Origin: Lepus europaeus
Lineage: Eukaryota; Chordata; Mammalia; Lagomorpha; Leporidae
Reading direction: 5' to 3'
Length of the DNA: 64,000 nucleotides
Assembly: GCF_033115175.1 (NCBI RefSeq)
Contig: NC_084850.1
Coordinates: 14,291,218-14,355,217 of the forward strand
Both the position numbers and the translations under genes were made by a program. Positions 44,143 to 56,609 of the stretch are shown in pieces. The notes beneath the pieces are model-generated. The model worked only from the letters and a program-made list of their open reading frames with translations, did not search any database and had not been told where the DNA came from. The first letter of the stretch is position 1. Every line of letters starts with the position of its first letter.

Positions 44143-45979
44143 AAAGAAGTCAAAAGGCATCAAATAGAGTCCCTTCATCCCAGGTTGGTTATGCTGGGGG
44201 AAGCAACCAGTGCTACTTCGGGGTATTCATTTAAACTCCCAGCACAGCTGATCAAACTCTGTGCTGATTTTAAGTCTACCTCTACAGTCAAGACCTCACA
44301 TCCTGAAATCTGTAACTCCTTAATTTCCGGTAGAGCCTGTGGCAAAAGTTTGGCCACCCAAGCCTTTCTCCTCTAAGGGTTTGTGAGCATGGGGAAGTTG
44401 GATCACTAGAATCTCTCTTTTCCTATGCATTTATGGGGTGGGGGAGGGGAAGGCTGTGTTAGAAGTAGACACCCAGCCCTCATCAAGGATCATTTCTATG
44501 ACTCCAGATAGAGCCTGGGACTTCCCTCTTGCTGAACTTCTATGTCCCGAGCTCAGATTGTCACCTACTCAGACAAAGGCTCTCACGTCTTTGAGATACC
44601 CACTCCCCTACTGACAAATTTGTAGAAGTACATCTGGCCAATCTTGACTGCAGTAGGGATAAGGTGGTAGTGGGGCATCAACTCTTTAGGATTGAGTTGA
44701 AGTTAAGATGGATGGGGCTTACTGTTAAAAAGGTTAGAAAGTCGCTTCAGTCCTCCCTCAGAACCCTCTCCCTGCCTGGCAGAGCCTAGGTCTGGTTTCT
44801 GTGTTAATTGCAGGTTACACAACACTTCATCTACCTCAGACTCCCAAGTGGAAGTCTGGAAATACCATATTTGACAACCCTACTCTGTGGTCACCTAGGG
44901 ACAACAGCAGAGAAAGCTCTCTGTGGGACCTCCCAGTATAAGGAGGGAGGTCACCTAAATGGATTTCAAAGTCCACATCATGACAATTTGCAGGGCCTGA
45001 GACTCCTTCCTCTTCAGAACTCAAGAAGCATGAATCAGATCAAGGCTTTCACCTCAGAACACTTACCAAACAAAAGTAAAGGTATGTTTTACACTATACC
45101 ATGTCTTTGTAGTCCCCGGAAGACACCTAGGGTAGAAAAGGGTTGACACATGTTCATACTGACATGAGGAAAAACCTCAGTCCTTGAATTGACCTTGTGG
45201 GGTCTGAGACAATCCATGCCTCATGTCCTTGAACTGACCTTGTGGGGTTGAGACAATCCATGCCAAACTGACACTGACCCCTAAACAAAGATCTAAACAA
45301 AAGTGAAGAGAAACTATTTCATGTACCCCTGCCCACTATCTCCAAAGCAGATGCTAGAGTCCATCTGATCTTCAATTTAGTAACCCTCTATTTCCCCTTG
45401 CAGTGAGATCTTAATCTAAGATCTTAGTCTAAGATCTCACTGCCATGAGAAAACCTCCATCACTTTCTGCTAAAAGAGACCAGGAACAACATCTGGATAT
45501 TACTGCCCAGAGCCTCCAAGGTTGATTGCAGGTACAGACGTAACAGGGCTCCTATAGGGCCCCTTATGTCAGTGGAAGGGGATAAAAATAGCCATCCTCC
45601 AAGTGTTCATATGTAATGCTATCAGAACCTGCACTGCTTCCCTACTTCTGACTTGAGGATGCCTTGGCTCACCTTAAGGCCTTGATTTCTCTTAGTGACA
45701 AAAAAAAAAAAAAACAGTGCAGATGAAGCAGGCCACCCGTGCCTGACTCCCTGGCTGCTGGTCCCCTCATATTGAAGTTTGAAATGGCCTAAGACTCCTT
45801 GTTTTGTGAACAAAATCAATCCTCACTTCCTCCAGACTCTCAATGCAGAAGATATATCATATGGGAAAACGCTGCATGGGCTAACCCAGGACTCACAGCA
45901 GAGATGGGGAAAGGCTAGGACCTGGCGTTTCTGGGGTGGCAGTCCCCTCATTTCCCCCTCAGGGTCTTCATTTTAATGT

Positions 45980-46640
45980 CTGTCAGGGTCTGGGGCTCTT
46001 CACTCCACTACTCCCACTTTAGAAGAAAACCTCCCCTCCTTCAGAACTCCAGATGGAAGTCAGGATATATCACACCCAGCAAACCTGCCTGGGGTCTCCC
46101 TGAGCTTGCAGCAGGCAATGGCAAGCCTGAGACCTTCCATATCTGAGGTACGTGTCCACTCATTCTCCTCTCACCACCTCCATTTTAAAGCCAATCAGTG
46201 CCTTTGGCTCTTCCCTCCACTGATTCCCAGCTCAGAATATTATCTCGCAATCTTCAGACTTTCAAAATGGAAGTTTGGGTGTATCACATCCAGGAACCCT
46301 GCCTGGCACCACCCAGGGCTTGCAGTAAGGAAACAGCGAAGCTGAGAGCTTCCATGTCTGTGGGAGATGTCCACTCACTCCCCTCACTGTCTTCATTTTG
46401 AAGCCAGTCCGGGTGTGGAGCCTTCCCTCCACTGACGCTCAGCTCAGAAAAAACCTCTGCTCCTCAGAATTCCAGATGCAGGTCCGGATACATCACATCC
46501 AGAAAACCTGCCTGTGGTAGCCCAGGGCCCGCAGTAGGGGAATGGCAAGGCTTAGAACTTTATTGTCTGTGGTGACCCCAGGGGTCTTCATTTAAAGTCT
46601 GCGAGGTTCTGGGACTCCTCCTTCGCTGACTAGTATGGAA
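45980..46640 (-). repeat. about 205-base tandem repeats in block C
   Basis: Start points near 45983, 46193, 46406 and 46601 carry 'ctggggctcttcactccact', 'tggctcttccctccactgat', 'gtggagccttccctccactg' and 'tgggactcctccttcgctga'. Spacing is about 195-213 bases. It is homologous to 18340-19010. Confidence 0.72.
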
Positions 46641-46878
46641 CCAGCTCAAAAAGAGCACCCCGTTCGCCAGACTCCAAAGATGGGAATTGGGAAATCTTCT
46701 ACCCATGTGCTCAGCCTGGAGTCTCCCAGACTTCACAACAGTGGCAGGAGGAGTCTGAGGTTCCAGTCCATCTTTCTGTGGTGAGAGAACTCAGCCCTTC
46801 GTTAGGGCCCTAACCTTAATGCATCTCAAAGCCTGGGACACTTATCTATTAAGTTTAATCCACCTCAGTCTGAGAAAG

Positions 46879-47055
46879 ACTCACCACCTTTAGACTGGGT
46901 AATGAAAGTCAGGAAATACCACTAACTGAGAGCCCCACTGGAGCTGCCCAGCAGTAGCTGCAGGCTCTGCTTGGGGATGACACTCCTCTAGATATATAGT
47001 GGGAGGTGTCCTCAAGCATCCTTGATAGCCTGCCTCTTGATGATTAGCCAGGCTG
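46879..47055 (-). promoter_or_regulatory. MAGE promoter and exon 1 copy C (degraded)
   Basis: On the minus strand there is a TATA-like 'actatatatctag' (46988-47000), and the CCAAT position reads CTAAT (near 47043-47047). The exon 1 donor 'ggtg|gtgagtc' near 46884 is still usable. GC and ETS-like elements seen in copies A or B are mutated ('cacctcccact'). Confidence 0.5.
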
Positions 47056-47551
47056 AGGACTCCTCCCTCTATTAGTCTCAAGACACACCCCTCAGAATCT
47101 CACTAAGGAAGTCAGGAAAAGTAACATTTGGGGACTCTGCTTGGGACTTCCCGGACCTCAGCACCAAGGCAGAATGTGATACATTCCCACCATATATGTG
47201 GTAAGACTCAGAGTTCCCTAAGAGTTCTTCACCTGATGGTAAGGTCTAGAACTTCTTCTGCTATCCCGAGTTGCACCACATTGGATGAAACTTCACCTTC
47301 CTTAGCCTTTTGAGATGGACATCACAGAATTGCAAATAGGCATCCTGCCAGACTATCCAGTGTAGATGGCCAGAAAATGGAGGGGTTATTTCTGCTCTTC
47401 TGTGGAATGGGAAGTTTCCACTCCTCTTCCATGCCCGCACCTTGAGAACTGATGGGATCTGGACCTTCTCCATCTACCAACCTGAGTCCACTCTTCTCTA
47501 TCTATCTATCTATCTAAACCAAACGGATTTTATGTATCTATATACAGTTAT

Positions 47552-47604
47552 TTTAAGATTTATTTATTTATTTGAAAGTCAGAGTTACACAGAGAGAGGA
47601 GGAG

Positions 47605-47656
<52 letters not shown>

Positions 47657-47911
47657 TCCAATCACTGGTTCACTACTCAATTGGCCGCAATGGCCAGCAC
47701 TGCACTGATCCGAAGCCAGGAGCCAAGAGCTTTCTCCAGGTCTCCCACATGGGTACAGGGACCCAAAGACTTGCAACATCTTCTACTGCTTTCCCAGGCC
47801 ATGGCAGAGAGCTGGATCAGAAGTGGACCAGCTGAGATTCAAACTGGCGCCCATATGGGATATGGGCACTGCAGCCGGTGGCTTTACCTGCTACACCACA
47901 GCACTGGCCCC
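47552..47911 (-). mobile_element. C-SINE2, antisense, with long (GA)n
   Basis: It runs from 'taagatttatttatttattt' to 'accacagcactggcccc'. A (GA)n run covers 47608-47653. Flanks 'atatacagtta' and 'atatacagttt' form the target-site duplication. The (TATC)n at 47498-47516 lies just outside. Confidence 0.92.
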
Positions 47912-49690
47912 TCATATATACAGTTTTAGGAACACAATGATACTTCCTCCCCTCCCTCTCTCCTTCTTTCTTATTTTTCTTTGAATTTTTGCAATGACAA
48001 ACTTTCAATTTACTTTTTTGATTTTTATTATTATAAAGAAAAAAGGTTTAATGTGTTTCATAAACACAATTTTAAAATAACCATAGTTTCTATCTTCAGT
48101 CTCTCCTTATTCCTTCCTTTCCTTTTTTAATTTTTGCAATAGAATAATTTCAATTTACTTTATATTCACAGGATTAATACACCACTAACCATAATGTTCA
48201 ATTAATAAAAAGTAGAAAGAACTTTCACAGGAGTATAGACAAGGGTTAAAAACAATAATCAAATTATAATGTTTCAATTTCACTTGTATAAGTTACATTT
48301 TTCTGTATTCTATGGATTAATTACCAAAAACAGAGAAACATATGATTTTTTGAGGGGGGAGGACTGTCTTTGACAAACTTCCCCTCCCCTTGGATTCCTT
48401 TAATAGAAATCAACATACCATATTCGGGAACCCTGCTGCAGCCTTCCAAAAGTGAATACTGTCTCAGTGCATGACAAGGAGGCCCCTCATCTGTTTGAGG
48501 TAGAAAATCTCCTTAGTACTATCTTAGGGTCCCATTTTGTCACCTGTACTGCCTAGGCTACCTCCTTGAATGTCCCTGAATTCCTTGGCTTCAAAACAAG
48601 TCCGACTAATTCCTCAGACTATCAAAGTGGAAATGAGTGAGTACCAAGTCAGGTTTCTGTGATCTAGGGCTTTGTAGGATTGATAGCTGAGCTAGGATGG
48701 CATGGAGCCCTGTACGTTGCCTGAGATTATGGACATGCCTTCAATAAATTATAAAGCATTTAGTTATAGTTACTCCTGACAGGCAATGAATTCCTTCTTT
48801 TTTTTTGGACATAATGAACTGTCTTTCAGGTCATGACCCTCACTCCCCTGACAGCACATGAGCAGAAAATTCAGGAGGAAGCACCTCTGCACGATTTTCC
48901 TGCCTTGGAATTCCTCAATCATGAGTGATTCTTGTCTGTTTCTTTCTAAGGAGTGAAGTCCTCACATTCTCTCCCTCAATGACTTTCCTATGATGCCTGC
49001 CAGAATCTGGGTTCCCTCCCCCTCTTATACCCTAGGTCAGAGCATCCCATGCCCTATTCCCATACTCCAGGTTATCCTAGGGCTGAAACAGGTGGGAGTC
49101 TGTACTCAGCTGGGCCTCCTCTGAAGTGGAATCTATTTAGACATCCCTCAAGGTTTTCCCAGTAATTCCTGGCAAGACCTGACCCCTCCACTTTCCTGAC
49201 CACAACTAGTGTGCACGTCCATGCATCTCCTAGGACTAGCTACAGCTACAGGACTGGGGTGGCTCCCATTTCATTTAGAATAAGTGGTCTTATCGATGCT
49301 CCCTCATGTCTTCATTTTGATAACTGTCAGAACCTGGACTCATCCCTCTGTTGACTTTTTGTCTGTCACCCTCAGCCCATGACCTCTCCCTTCCAGAGGC
49401 TCCCCACGAAGATGGAAAAGGGAAGGGCCGCTCAGCCAGATATTAGCCTTCTCTGCCAAATCTGAGTATTTGCTTAACTGTAATTCTTAGAGAATGATTT
49501 GAAGCTCTTGGCTGGATGTTTAATAAGGGGAGTAGCAACACCCATGACACATAAACAACCCAACTTCCCTTAGGGAATCTTCTGCAGCTAGATTTAGATT
49601 TTAAATACCTTTTTTTGGTAAAAGATTCATTTTCTATACATAAAGGATGAACAGGATGTTTCTGGGAGGTCCTGCCTGTTTTGAGTTTAT
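47912..49690 (-). repeat. distal duplicon flank, unit 3
   Basis: Antisense L1 3' UTR pieces (47915-48370) are followed by block-like sequence that matches 34530-35380 ('ggactgtctttgacaaactt', 'gtactgcctaggctacctcc'). No gene is seen. Confidence 0.65.
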
Positions 49691-50865
49691 TTAACATTAT
49701 AGTTTTAGTGTAGTGATTTTCATTTTTTATGTATATAAAGGGAACAAATTTCATGTATTGTGTATATACAATTTTAAGATCATAATGATATTTCCAATCC
49801 TACCCTCCCTCCTTCCCTCACTTCCACCCTCCCTCCTCTTTTCATATTTTTCCTTTAATTTTTAAAATAACTTCAGTGTTCTCTATAATCACAGGCTTAA
49901 CTCTCCACTAAATAATTCAACAAGCACTAAGTAGAAAAACCACCATTCCTCAAGGTATAGACAAGGGCTATAAACAATAATCAAATCTCAAAATGCCAAT
50001 TTTGCTCATATGTGTTACATTTTTGTACTTTATGTATTATTTAACACAAATCAAGGAAAATGTATGATGTTTGTCTTTATGGTCCTGGTTTATTTTACTA
50101 AGAATAATGGTCTCCAGTAGCATCTATTTGTTGCAAAAGACAAGATTTCATTCTTTTATATTGCTGAGTAGTATTCCATTATATATATATATATATATAT
50201 CCCATTATATATATTTTATATATATATATACATATATTACATTTTCTTTATCCATTCATCTGTTGATGGATATCTGGGTTGATTCCATATCTCAGATATT
50301 GTGAGTTGAACTGCTATGAACAAGAGGATACAGGTAACTCTTTTATATACTTATTTCATTTCATTTGGGTAAATCTCCAGGAGTGGAATGGCTGGGTGAC
50401 ATGGTAGATCTATTCAGATTCCAGAATAATCTCCATACCGTATTCCATATTGGTTGTAGCAGTTTACATTCCCACCAACATTATATTAGGGCATCTTTTC
50501 CCCCACATCCTCACCAGCATATCTTATTTTTTGATTTTTGGATGATAGCCATTCTAACTTGGGTGAGATGAAACTTCATTGTGAATTTTATTTGCATTTC
50601 CTGATGACTAGTGATCCTGAGCATCTTTTAATGTGTCTTTTGGTCTTTTGTATTTCATCCTTTGAAAAATTCCTGTTGGTATACTTAACCCATCTCTTAA
50701 CTGAGTTGTTTGTTTTGTTGTTGTTGAGTTTTTTGAGTTCCTTATAGATCCTGGATATTAATTCTGTATCAGTTGTATAATTTGCAATTATTTTCTCCCA
50801 TTCTGTCAGTTGCTTCTTCACTTTGTTGAGTATTTCCTTTATTATCCTCATTCACAGAAAGAAAA
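49691..50865 (-). mobile_element. L1 3' portion, antisense
   Basis: Antisense 3' UTR (49691-50060) leads into antisense ORF2: 'ctgagtagtattccattata', 'catctgttgatggatatctg', 'ttcccaccaacattatatta'. A (TA)n expansion at 50178-50230 interrupts it. The 87-codon frame at 50588-50851 (minus) is part of ORF2. It is absent from unit 2 at the matching place. Confidence 0.85.
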
Positions 50866-51340
50866 ATATTGTACAACTCTACCAAATGTCTGTGTAAGTC
50901 AACATTTTTTACTAGACCTGCCCTTATTCATCAAAGTGCTATCAGGTAGATGCATGGACTAGAGTTACACTGCCTCAATCAACCCCATCATTTCTGCTGT
51001 CCTGCCATTATCCCAGAGCTACTGTCATGTGTGATCTGAGGGACTGCCTCAGACTTAAAGAAGGACTGTTAGGAAGAAGTTTTAAAGTTTTCCTGTCTCT
51101 TCTATGCTCTGCCCTCCATTTCAGACTACCCGCTATCCCAAACTTCTTTTACACATACAATCCCTCACTCCAAACACATGTACCAGTTCAATACAGTCCT
51201 CAGTTTCCCCTAGAAGTTTCTGATCCCTTTTTTTTCCTTTAGGCTTTGTTATAGATACTTGTTTTCCATTCACTTTCTTAAGTTTTCCAGGTTTGGTTTT
51301 GGGATCCAAAGATGGGATTTGGGAAGTACAATCTTTATTT
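50866..51340 (-). repeat. distal duplicon flank, unit 3, continued
   Basis: It aligns with 35345-35720 of unit 2 ('tgtgatctgagggactgcct', 'ccctccatttcagactaccc', 'ttgttatagatacttgtttt'). It continues after a C-SINE at 51690-51860. Confidence 0.65.
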
Positions 51341-51688
51341 TTTTTTAGATTTACTTTGTTTATTTGAAAGACAGAATTACAGAGAGAGGTAGACACACAC
51401 ACACACACACACACACGGTGGGGGGGGGGGTCTTCCATTCGCTGGTTGGTTCCCCAAATGACCACAATGGCCAGAGGTGAGCTGATCCAAAGTCAGGAGC
51501 CAGGAGCCAGGAGTGTCTTCCCGGTCTCCCACGTGGGTGCACGGGCTTAAGGACTTGGGCCATCTTCTACTGCTTTCCTAGGCCGTAGCAGAGAGCTGGA
51601 TCAGAAGTGAAGCAGGCGGGACTCGACCCATATGGGATGCCCATGCTGCATCCGGGGCTTAACCCACTGCGCCACAGCATTGGCACCC
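51341..51688 (-). mobile_element. C-SINE2, antisense, with (CA)n
   Basis: It runs from 'agatttactttgtttatttg' to 'actgcgccacagcattggca', with (AC)n at 51392-51415 and a G run after it. Flanks 'agtacaatctt' occur on both sides as the target-site duplication. Unit 2 has the empty site at about 35716. Confidence 0.92.
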
Positions 51689-52020
51689 AAAGGAGTACAA
51701 TCTTGATTGACATCTTGGCAGCCACATGTATGGCACTGAATCTGTAAATAATAGTTGACATCTTTACAGTGAGGTGTGCCCCATCAAGGAATATGATACC
51801 CTGCTCAGTTTATTTGGAACTTACTTTACCTGAATCAGTGAATTTTACACTGATATTCATAAAGATCTCATTGATTCTTATAAATAAATATTTTGTAAAA
51901 ACAAGCTTTATATTTTATTGTTGTTTTGAATGACGGTTTTCTATTTTGAGTTCTAATTAGTTTCTGCTTTTTTGTGGAGGGCTATTGATTTTGCTACAGT
52001 GGACTTATAGTATGCTTTTT

Positions 52021-52404
52021 CCAAAAAAAAAAAAAAAAGATTTATGTATTTGAAAAGTAGAATCACACACACACACACACACACAGGGAGAGAGGGAGAG
52101 AGGGAGAGAGGGGTAGAGAGAGAGAGAGAGAGAGAGAGAGAGTCTATCTGCTGGTTCACTCCCCAAATGGACACAATACCTGGGGTTTTGGCCAGGCCAA
52201 AACTGGGAGCCAGGAACTCCATATGGGTCTCCCACAATGTTGGCAGGGGCAGAAGTACTTGAGTAATCATCCAAAGCCTTCCCAGGCACGGTAGCAGGAA
52301 GCTGGATCAGTAGCAGAGCAGGTGGGATTTGAACTAGCACTCTGATATGGGATGCTAGCATGTGAAAGTGGCAGCTTAACCTCCTGTGCTACAATACCAG
52401 TCCT
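52021..52404 (-). mobile_element. old C-SINE, antisense
   Basis: It is a diverged copy with (AC)n and (GA)n tracts (52066-52142), 'tgggatttgaactagcactc' and 'gtgctacaataccagtcct'. The stretch 51861-52020 is AT-rich with nothing else visible. Confidence 0.82.
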
Positions 52405-52497
52405 GAGTTTATGCTATCTTTCTGAGGCCTTTTACTCATTTTATTGTTCAATATGTTGATTCCTTAGAATTTTCTAATTAGTTGATTTTATGTATTG

Positions 52498-52862
52498 TCC
52501 CTGCTACGGTCTGAATCTTTATGTTCACCCATAGTTCCTATGTTGAAATCCTAACCCCCAAGGCAATGATACCAGGTGATGAAGCCTCTGGGAAGTAACT
52601 TGGTCATGAGGTTAAAACCCTCCTGATTGGGAATAATTCCATTATAAAAGAAACCCCAGAGAACTATCCACTTCAGCTATATGAGGAAACAGCAAGAAGC
52701 AGCTGTCTATGAATGAGGGAGTTGGCTCACAACAGAAACAGACTGTCATGCCTTGATCTTAGACTTTACAGCATCTAGAACTTCAAAAAATGCATTTCCA
52801 TTGTTCCTAAGTCACCAAGTCGATGATATTTTGTTACAGAAGCCTGAGTGGGTTATGAAAGT
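52498..52862 (+). mobile_element. MLT1-type LTR relic, sense
   Basis: It runs from 'tgctacggtctgaatcttta' to 'tttgttacagaagcctgagt', with 'gttgaaatcctaaccccc' and 'ataaaagaaaccccagagaa' in order. It is a solo LTR with no internal genes. Confidence 0.75.
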
Positions 52863-53093
52863 CACCCAATAATATCTATACCCTTTCAGTATTAACACCT
52901 TTCATTTATTTTGATATTCATAGGTCTAGCTTTGTGTTTCAGTGCCGTTTTAGACAGTGGAAGTGATAGCACATATCAGTGTCCTTCCCTTAAATTTAAT
53001 TGAAATATTTCAAACATTTCACATTTATGTATGTTTGTAACAGACTTTTAGAATTGAAGGTTCACCTCTAATCTTAGTATAAAAGATTTACTG

Positions 53094-53422
53094 GGGCCGG
53101 CGCTCTGGTGCAGTGGGTTAATGTCCTGGTCTGAAGCACGGCATCCCATATGGGCGCCGGTTCGAGACCCGGCTGCTCCACTTCCTATCCAGCTCTCTGC
53201 TATGGCCTGGGAAAGCAGTAGAAGATAGCCCAAGTGCTTGAGCCCCTGCACCCACATGGGAGACCGGGAAGAAGCTCCTGGCTCCTGGCTTCAGATTGGT
53301 GCAGCTCCGGCCATTGTGGCCATTTGGGGAGTGAACCAGCGGATGGAAGACCTTTCTCTCTCTGCTTTTCCTCTCTCTCTGTGTAATTCTGACTTTCAAA
53401 TAAATAAATAAAATCTTTAAAA
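53094..53422 (+). mobile_element. C-SINE2, well conserved
   Basis: It opens 'ggggccggcgctctggtgca' and ends 'aaataaataaataaaatctt'. Flanks 'aaagatttac' and 'aagcagatttac' suggest the target site. Between 52863 and 53093 nothing else is recognised. Confidence 0.93.
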
Positions 53423-53504
53423 AGCAGATTTACCATGAACTTCTTTCAAAAGATTTTTCTGTACCCATTGATGTGATCAAATATTTTTCTTCATGTTATC
53501 TTAT

Positions 53505-53878
53505 TATGGACTGAATTGCATTGCTCTCATTCGTATGTTGAAATATTAATCTTCATGACCTCATAATGTGACTCTGGAGAAAGGACTTTTAGAGAGACAA
53601 TTAAGATAAAATGAGGTGATATTGATGGGCCCTAATTCAGTATGACTAGTGGAAGAGATTAGGAGATAGATACACATAGAAGAAATTCCATGTAAAGGAA
53701 GGGGTGGTAACCATCTGTGAGCCAAGGAGAGAGGCCTCTGAAGAAATCAACCCTGAAAATGTCTTCATTTTGGATTTCAGGCCTCCAGAACTGTGAGGAA
53801 ATAATTTCTATTGTTTAAGTTACCCAGTCTGTGGAACTTTGTTATCACAGACCTAGCAAACTAATACACTCTTCTAAT
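53505..53878 (+). mobile_element. MaLR-type LTR relic, sense
   Basis: 'tattatggactgaattgcat', 'gatgggccctaattcagtat' and 'ggcctccagaactgtgagga' to 'cctagcaaactaatacac' follow the order of an MLT1-like solo LTR. Confidence 0.72.
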
Positions 53879-54434
53879 TTGTTGATGTAGGAAATTATTA
53901 AAGTATGTTCCAATATTAAATTTGCTTTAATTTCTCCAACACAGCTTGTTTATTCATTTAATTCATTGCTGTGTCAAATATGATATTCCTTTATTTAGAT
54001 TATTTCCTATAATGTGAGTGAGCTTTGGCTCAAGTGCTCTCTCCATGGAGGGTTAGGAGGTCCTCATCTGGTTATTTCATTAAGGGTAACTAGCCTACTG
54101 GCTAGTTTGTGGCCACTTTCACCTATGATTTCAAATTTTATGACGTGATTTTTTTTAGGGCTTAAAGTTTGCTTTTTATTTTTTAAACTGTTATTAATAT
54201 AAAGAGAAAAGATTTCATGTATTTCATAGATAAAATTCTTTTTTTCATATCAATGTACATTCACATTTATTTATCTTTTTATATAAATTGACTCTTCTAG
54301 TAAACCTAAGATATGGTAGTCCTAAGAAACTCAGAAAATGTTAGTCCTATACTCTACAAAACCATACCAAGGTCTACAGTTCGTAACAAAGAGTTCAACT
54401 AAATACTGTTGGCTGACTTCAAGGTAGTTGGAGG
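53879..54434. other. AT-rich stretch without a gene
   Basis: No ORF or family seen, apart from a short piece near 54180-54260 that resembles antisense L1 3' UTR. Confidence 0.4.
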
Positions 54435-54622
54435 AGCTCTTTGTTTTTTTTTTTGTTGTTTTGTTTTGTTTTGTTTTATTTAGTAAATATAAATTTCCAA
54501 AGTTCAGTTTATGGATTACAATGGCTTCCCCCCCATAAGTTCCCTCCCACTTGCACCCCATCTCCCACCCCCTCTCCCATTCCATTCACATCAAGATTCA
54601 TTTTCAATTATCTTTATATACA
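54435..54622 (-). mobile_element. very short rabbit-type L1 3' UTR, antisense
   Basis: An oligo(T) start and 'tttagtaaatataaatttcc' are followed by the reverse complement of the purine-rich 3' UTR tract ('ccctcccacttgcaccccat'), ending near 'cttatatacagac'. Only about 180 bases of the L1 inserted. Confidence 0.85.
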
Positions 54623-55320
54623 GACATGATTTTTATAATAAAAAATTTATCATAGAAATTATCAAACACATACAACAGTAGAAAGGATAGTTTAATGAAC
54701 TTAATATAGTGTATTTTCAGCATTAACAATCATCACCACATCACCAATCTGATTCTAACTAGACCCCCACCACACTAATTGTGTTGTATTAATGTGACGC
54801 AAATCCAAAAAAATCACACAATTTCTTATCAAAGTACTTCAGAATGCATTTTTAAAAGATAAAGACAGTTTTACAAAACATGAACCCCCCAAAAATTATC
54901 AATTATAAAATAACTAAGTGTATCATTGGTGTCAAACATCCAGTTATCTTCACATTTGTTACACTTAAAAATACTTTCTTTGATTTAGTACTCAAAGATG
55001 GTCTATACATTGTGATTGTTCATTATAACTCCTGAATCAATACAAACTATGGTTCACCCCATTCACCTATTTTTCCTTCCAATTAATTTGTATTGCTCAT
55101 TAATTTAAAAATTTTGGATCTCATGCTCTGTCCTTTATCCCATAGTCTAGATTTGGCTGGGTTATACAATTTGGTGTCCTTTAATATATTTTTCAGTACT
55201 CTCTATTCATTTAAGCTGATAATGAGAGGTAGATCATATTTTTTGACTGTGCTTTTTTCTTGCAACACTGTTGTATAGGTGATACTGTGTCCTTTCATTT
55301 GAAGGCACATAATGATTTGG
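54623..55320. other. AT-rich stretch without a gene
   Basis: It contains no ORF above 61 codons, and no repeat family was recognised. Confidence 0.4.
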
Positions 55321-55575
55321 GGGGGGGGGGCAGGTGTTGTGGTAGACTAGATTAAGCCACTGCTTAGGCTGCCTACATCCCAGAGCACTGTTTCAAGTTC
55401 CAGATACTCTGCTTTCAATCAAGTTCCACATAAATGTACCTAGAGACAAGAGATGACAGCTCTAGTCCAATCCCAGCCATTGCAGCCATTTTGGGAGTGA
55501 ACTAATTGTTGAAAGATCTCTCTCGCGCGTGCGCGCGCGGTCCCCTTCTGAAATAGATAAATCTTTTTAAAAACT
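55321..55575 (+). mobile_element. old C-SINE with CG-alternating tract
   Basis: It opens after a G run with 'caggtgttgtggtagactag' and ends 'gataaatctttttaaaaact'. The usual (CT)n has become 'ctcgcgcgtgcgcgcgcgg' at 55521-55540. From 55576 to 56040 only AT-rich sequence with T and G runs is seen. Confidence 0.78.
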
Positions 55576-56040
55576 GACATATGTTGTCACCCTTTGTGCT
55601 TACACTGGGAGTCATTGTTGATCATCACCATTAATCCACCAGGGTTTGCAGAATGGTAATTTTCTCCTTATCCTGTTCCTCTCACTTCATTAGGTGAAAT
55701 GCCTCTTTATTAGAAATCTTTTTTTTTTTTAATCCACCCTTTGGTTATCCTAAAGGAAAACTGTATTTGTTTTCTTACAAAATTTAAATATTTTGTGTTT
55801 CTTTGTTTTGTGCAAATTTATTTAACTTGTATTGTTTATTTATGTTTTTTTTTGGGGGGGGGGAATGTAACATATTTGTAAAACATCTATTTCTTAATTA
55901 TTTTACTAGAACAAAGTTTTTGTTATTTTGCTCTACTGCTTTCTATTTCATTATCTCCACATTCACCTCCATTATTCCCTTCTGTATATTTCTTTAGATT
56001 TAATTACCATTCATTCTCTTGAATGGCTTGGATTATTTTT

Positions 56041-56372
56041 ATTTTTATTTGATTTTTTTAGAGAGAGAGAAAGAGAGAGAGAGGGAAACCCCATCAGCTA
56101 GTTTACTCCCCAAATGCCTGAAATGGCAGAGGCTGGGCCAGGCCAAAGCTAGAGCAAACTGAAGCTGGGAGCTGGGAACTTAATCCAAGCCTCCCCTATG
56201 GGTGCCAGAGACCCAACTACTTGAGCTATCACCTGTTGCCTCCAGGGTGTGCATCAGCAGGAAGCTGGAATTGAGAGTAGAGCTAAAGCTCCAACCTAGG
56301 CACTCTGACATGGAATCCAGGGTCTCAGTCCACATGTTAACTGCCACACCAAAAGCCCACCCTGGCTTGGAG
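56041..56372 (-). mobile_element. old C-SINE, antisense
   Basis: It runs 'tttgatttttttagagagag' through 'gttaactgccacaccaaaag', diverged but in the right order. Confidence 0.72.
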
Positions 56373-56609
56373 GTTTTAAGCATTGTTTTCTAATACATCT
56401 ATCTCCAACTATAAACTAGGAAGAGTAAAATTATTTTTGAGAAAACTATGAAGATAATGAGAAATAGAGAATATTATTTGAAAGAGATTTTGTTTTAGTA
56501 TGGTTTATATTTTATTATTAGTTATAGAAGTCTTAAATATATTTAAGTACTGGTGATAAAGTTGGTTTTATTGTACTGATATCAAGGAGTTCAACATCAG
56601 AAATCAATC

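Larger units (their letters stand above)
42190..47495 (-). repeat. MAGE 5' region of unit 3 (block C)
   Basis: This is the most complete copy of the intron 1 / promoter block, joined directly to exon 2 with no large insertion. It is built of diverged repeats with phrases such as 'gactcctccctctgctga', 'caaggctctcacctcc' and 'cagactctcaatgcagaag'. It serves as the reference for what is missing in A (42190-43130 equivalent) and B (42190-44735 equivalent). ORFs of 60-112 codons here are repeat shadows. A direct repeat of about 55 bases lies at 45181-45262 ('tgaccttgtggggt...gacaatccatgcc'). Confidence 0.8.

Noticed and set aside
53094..53170. tRNA gene
   Set aside because: The pol III A- and B-box-like sequence here and in the other copies is the tRNA-derived head of C-SINEs. 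No separate cloverleaf was found.
52498..53878. Endogenous retrovirus between two LTRs
   Set aside because: The two LTR relics are of different MaLR types, are separated by about 640 bases containing a C-SINE, and enclose no gag/pol-like sequence. They are separate solo LTRs.
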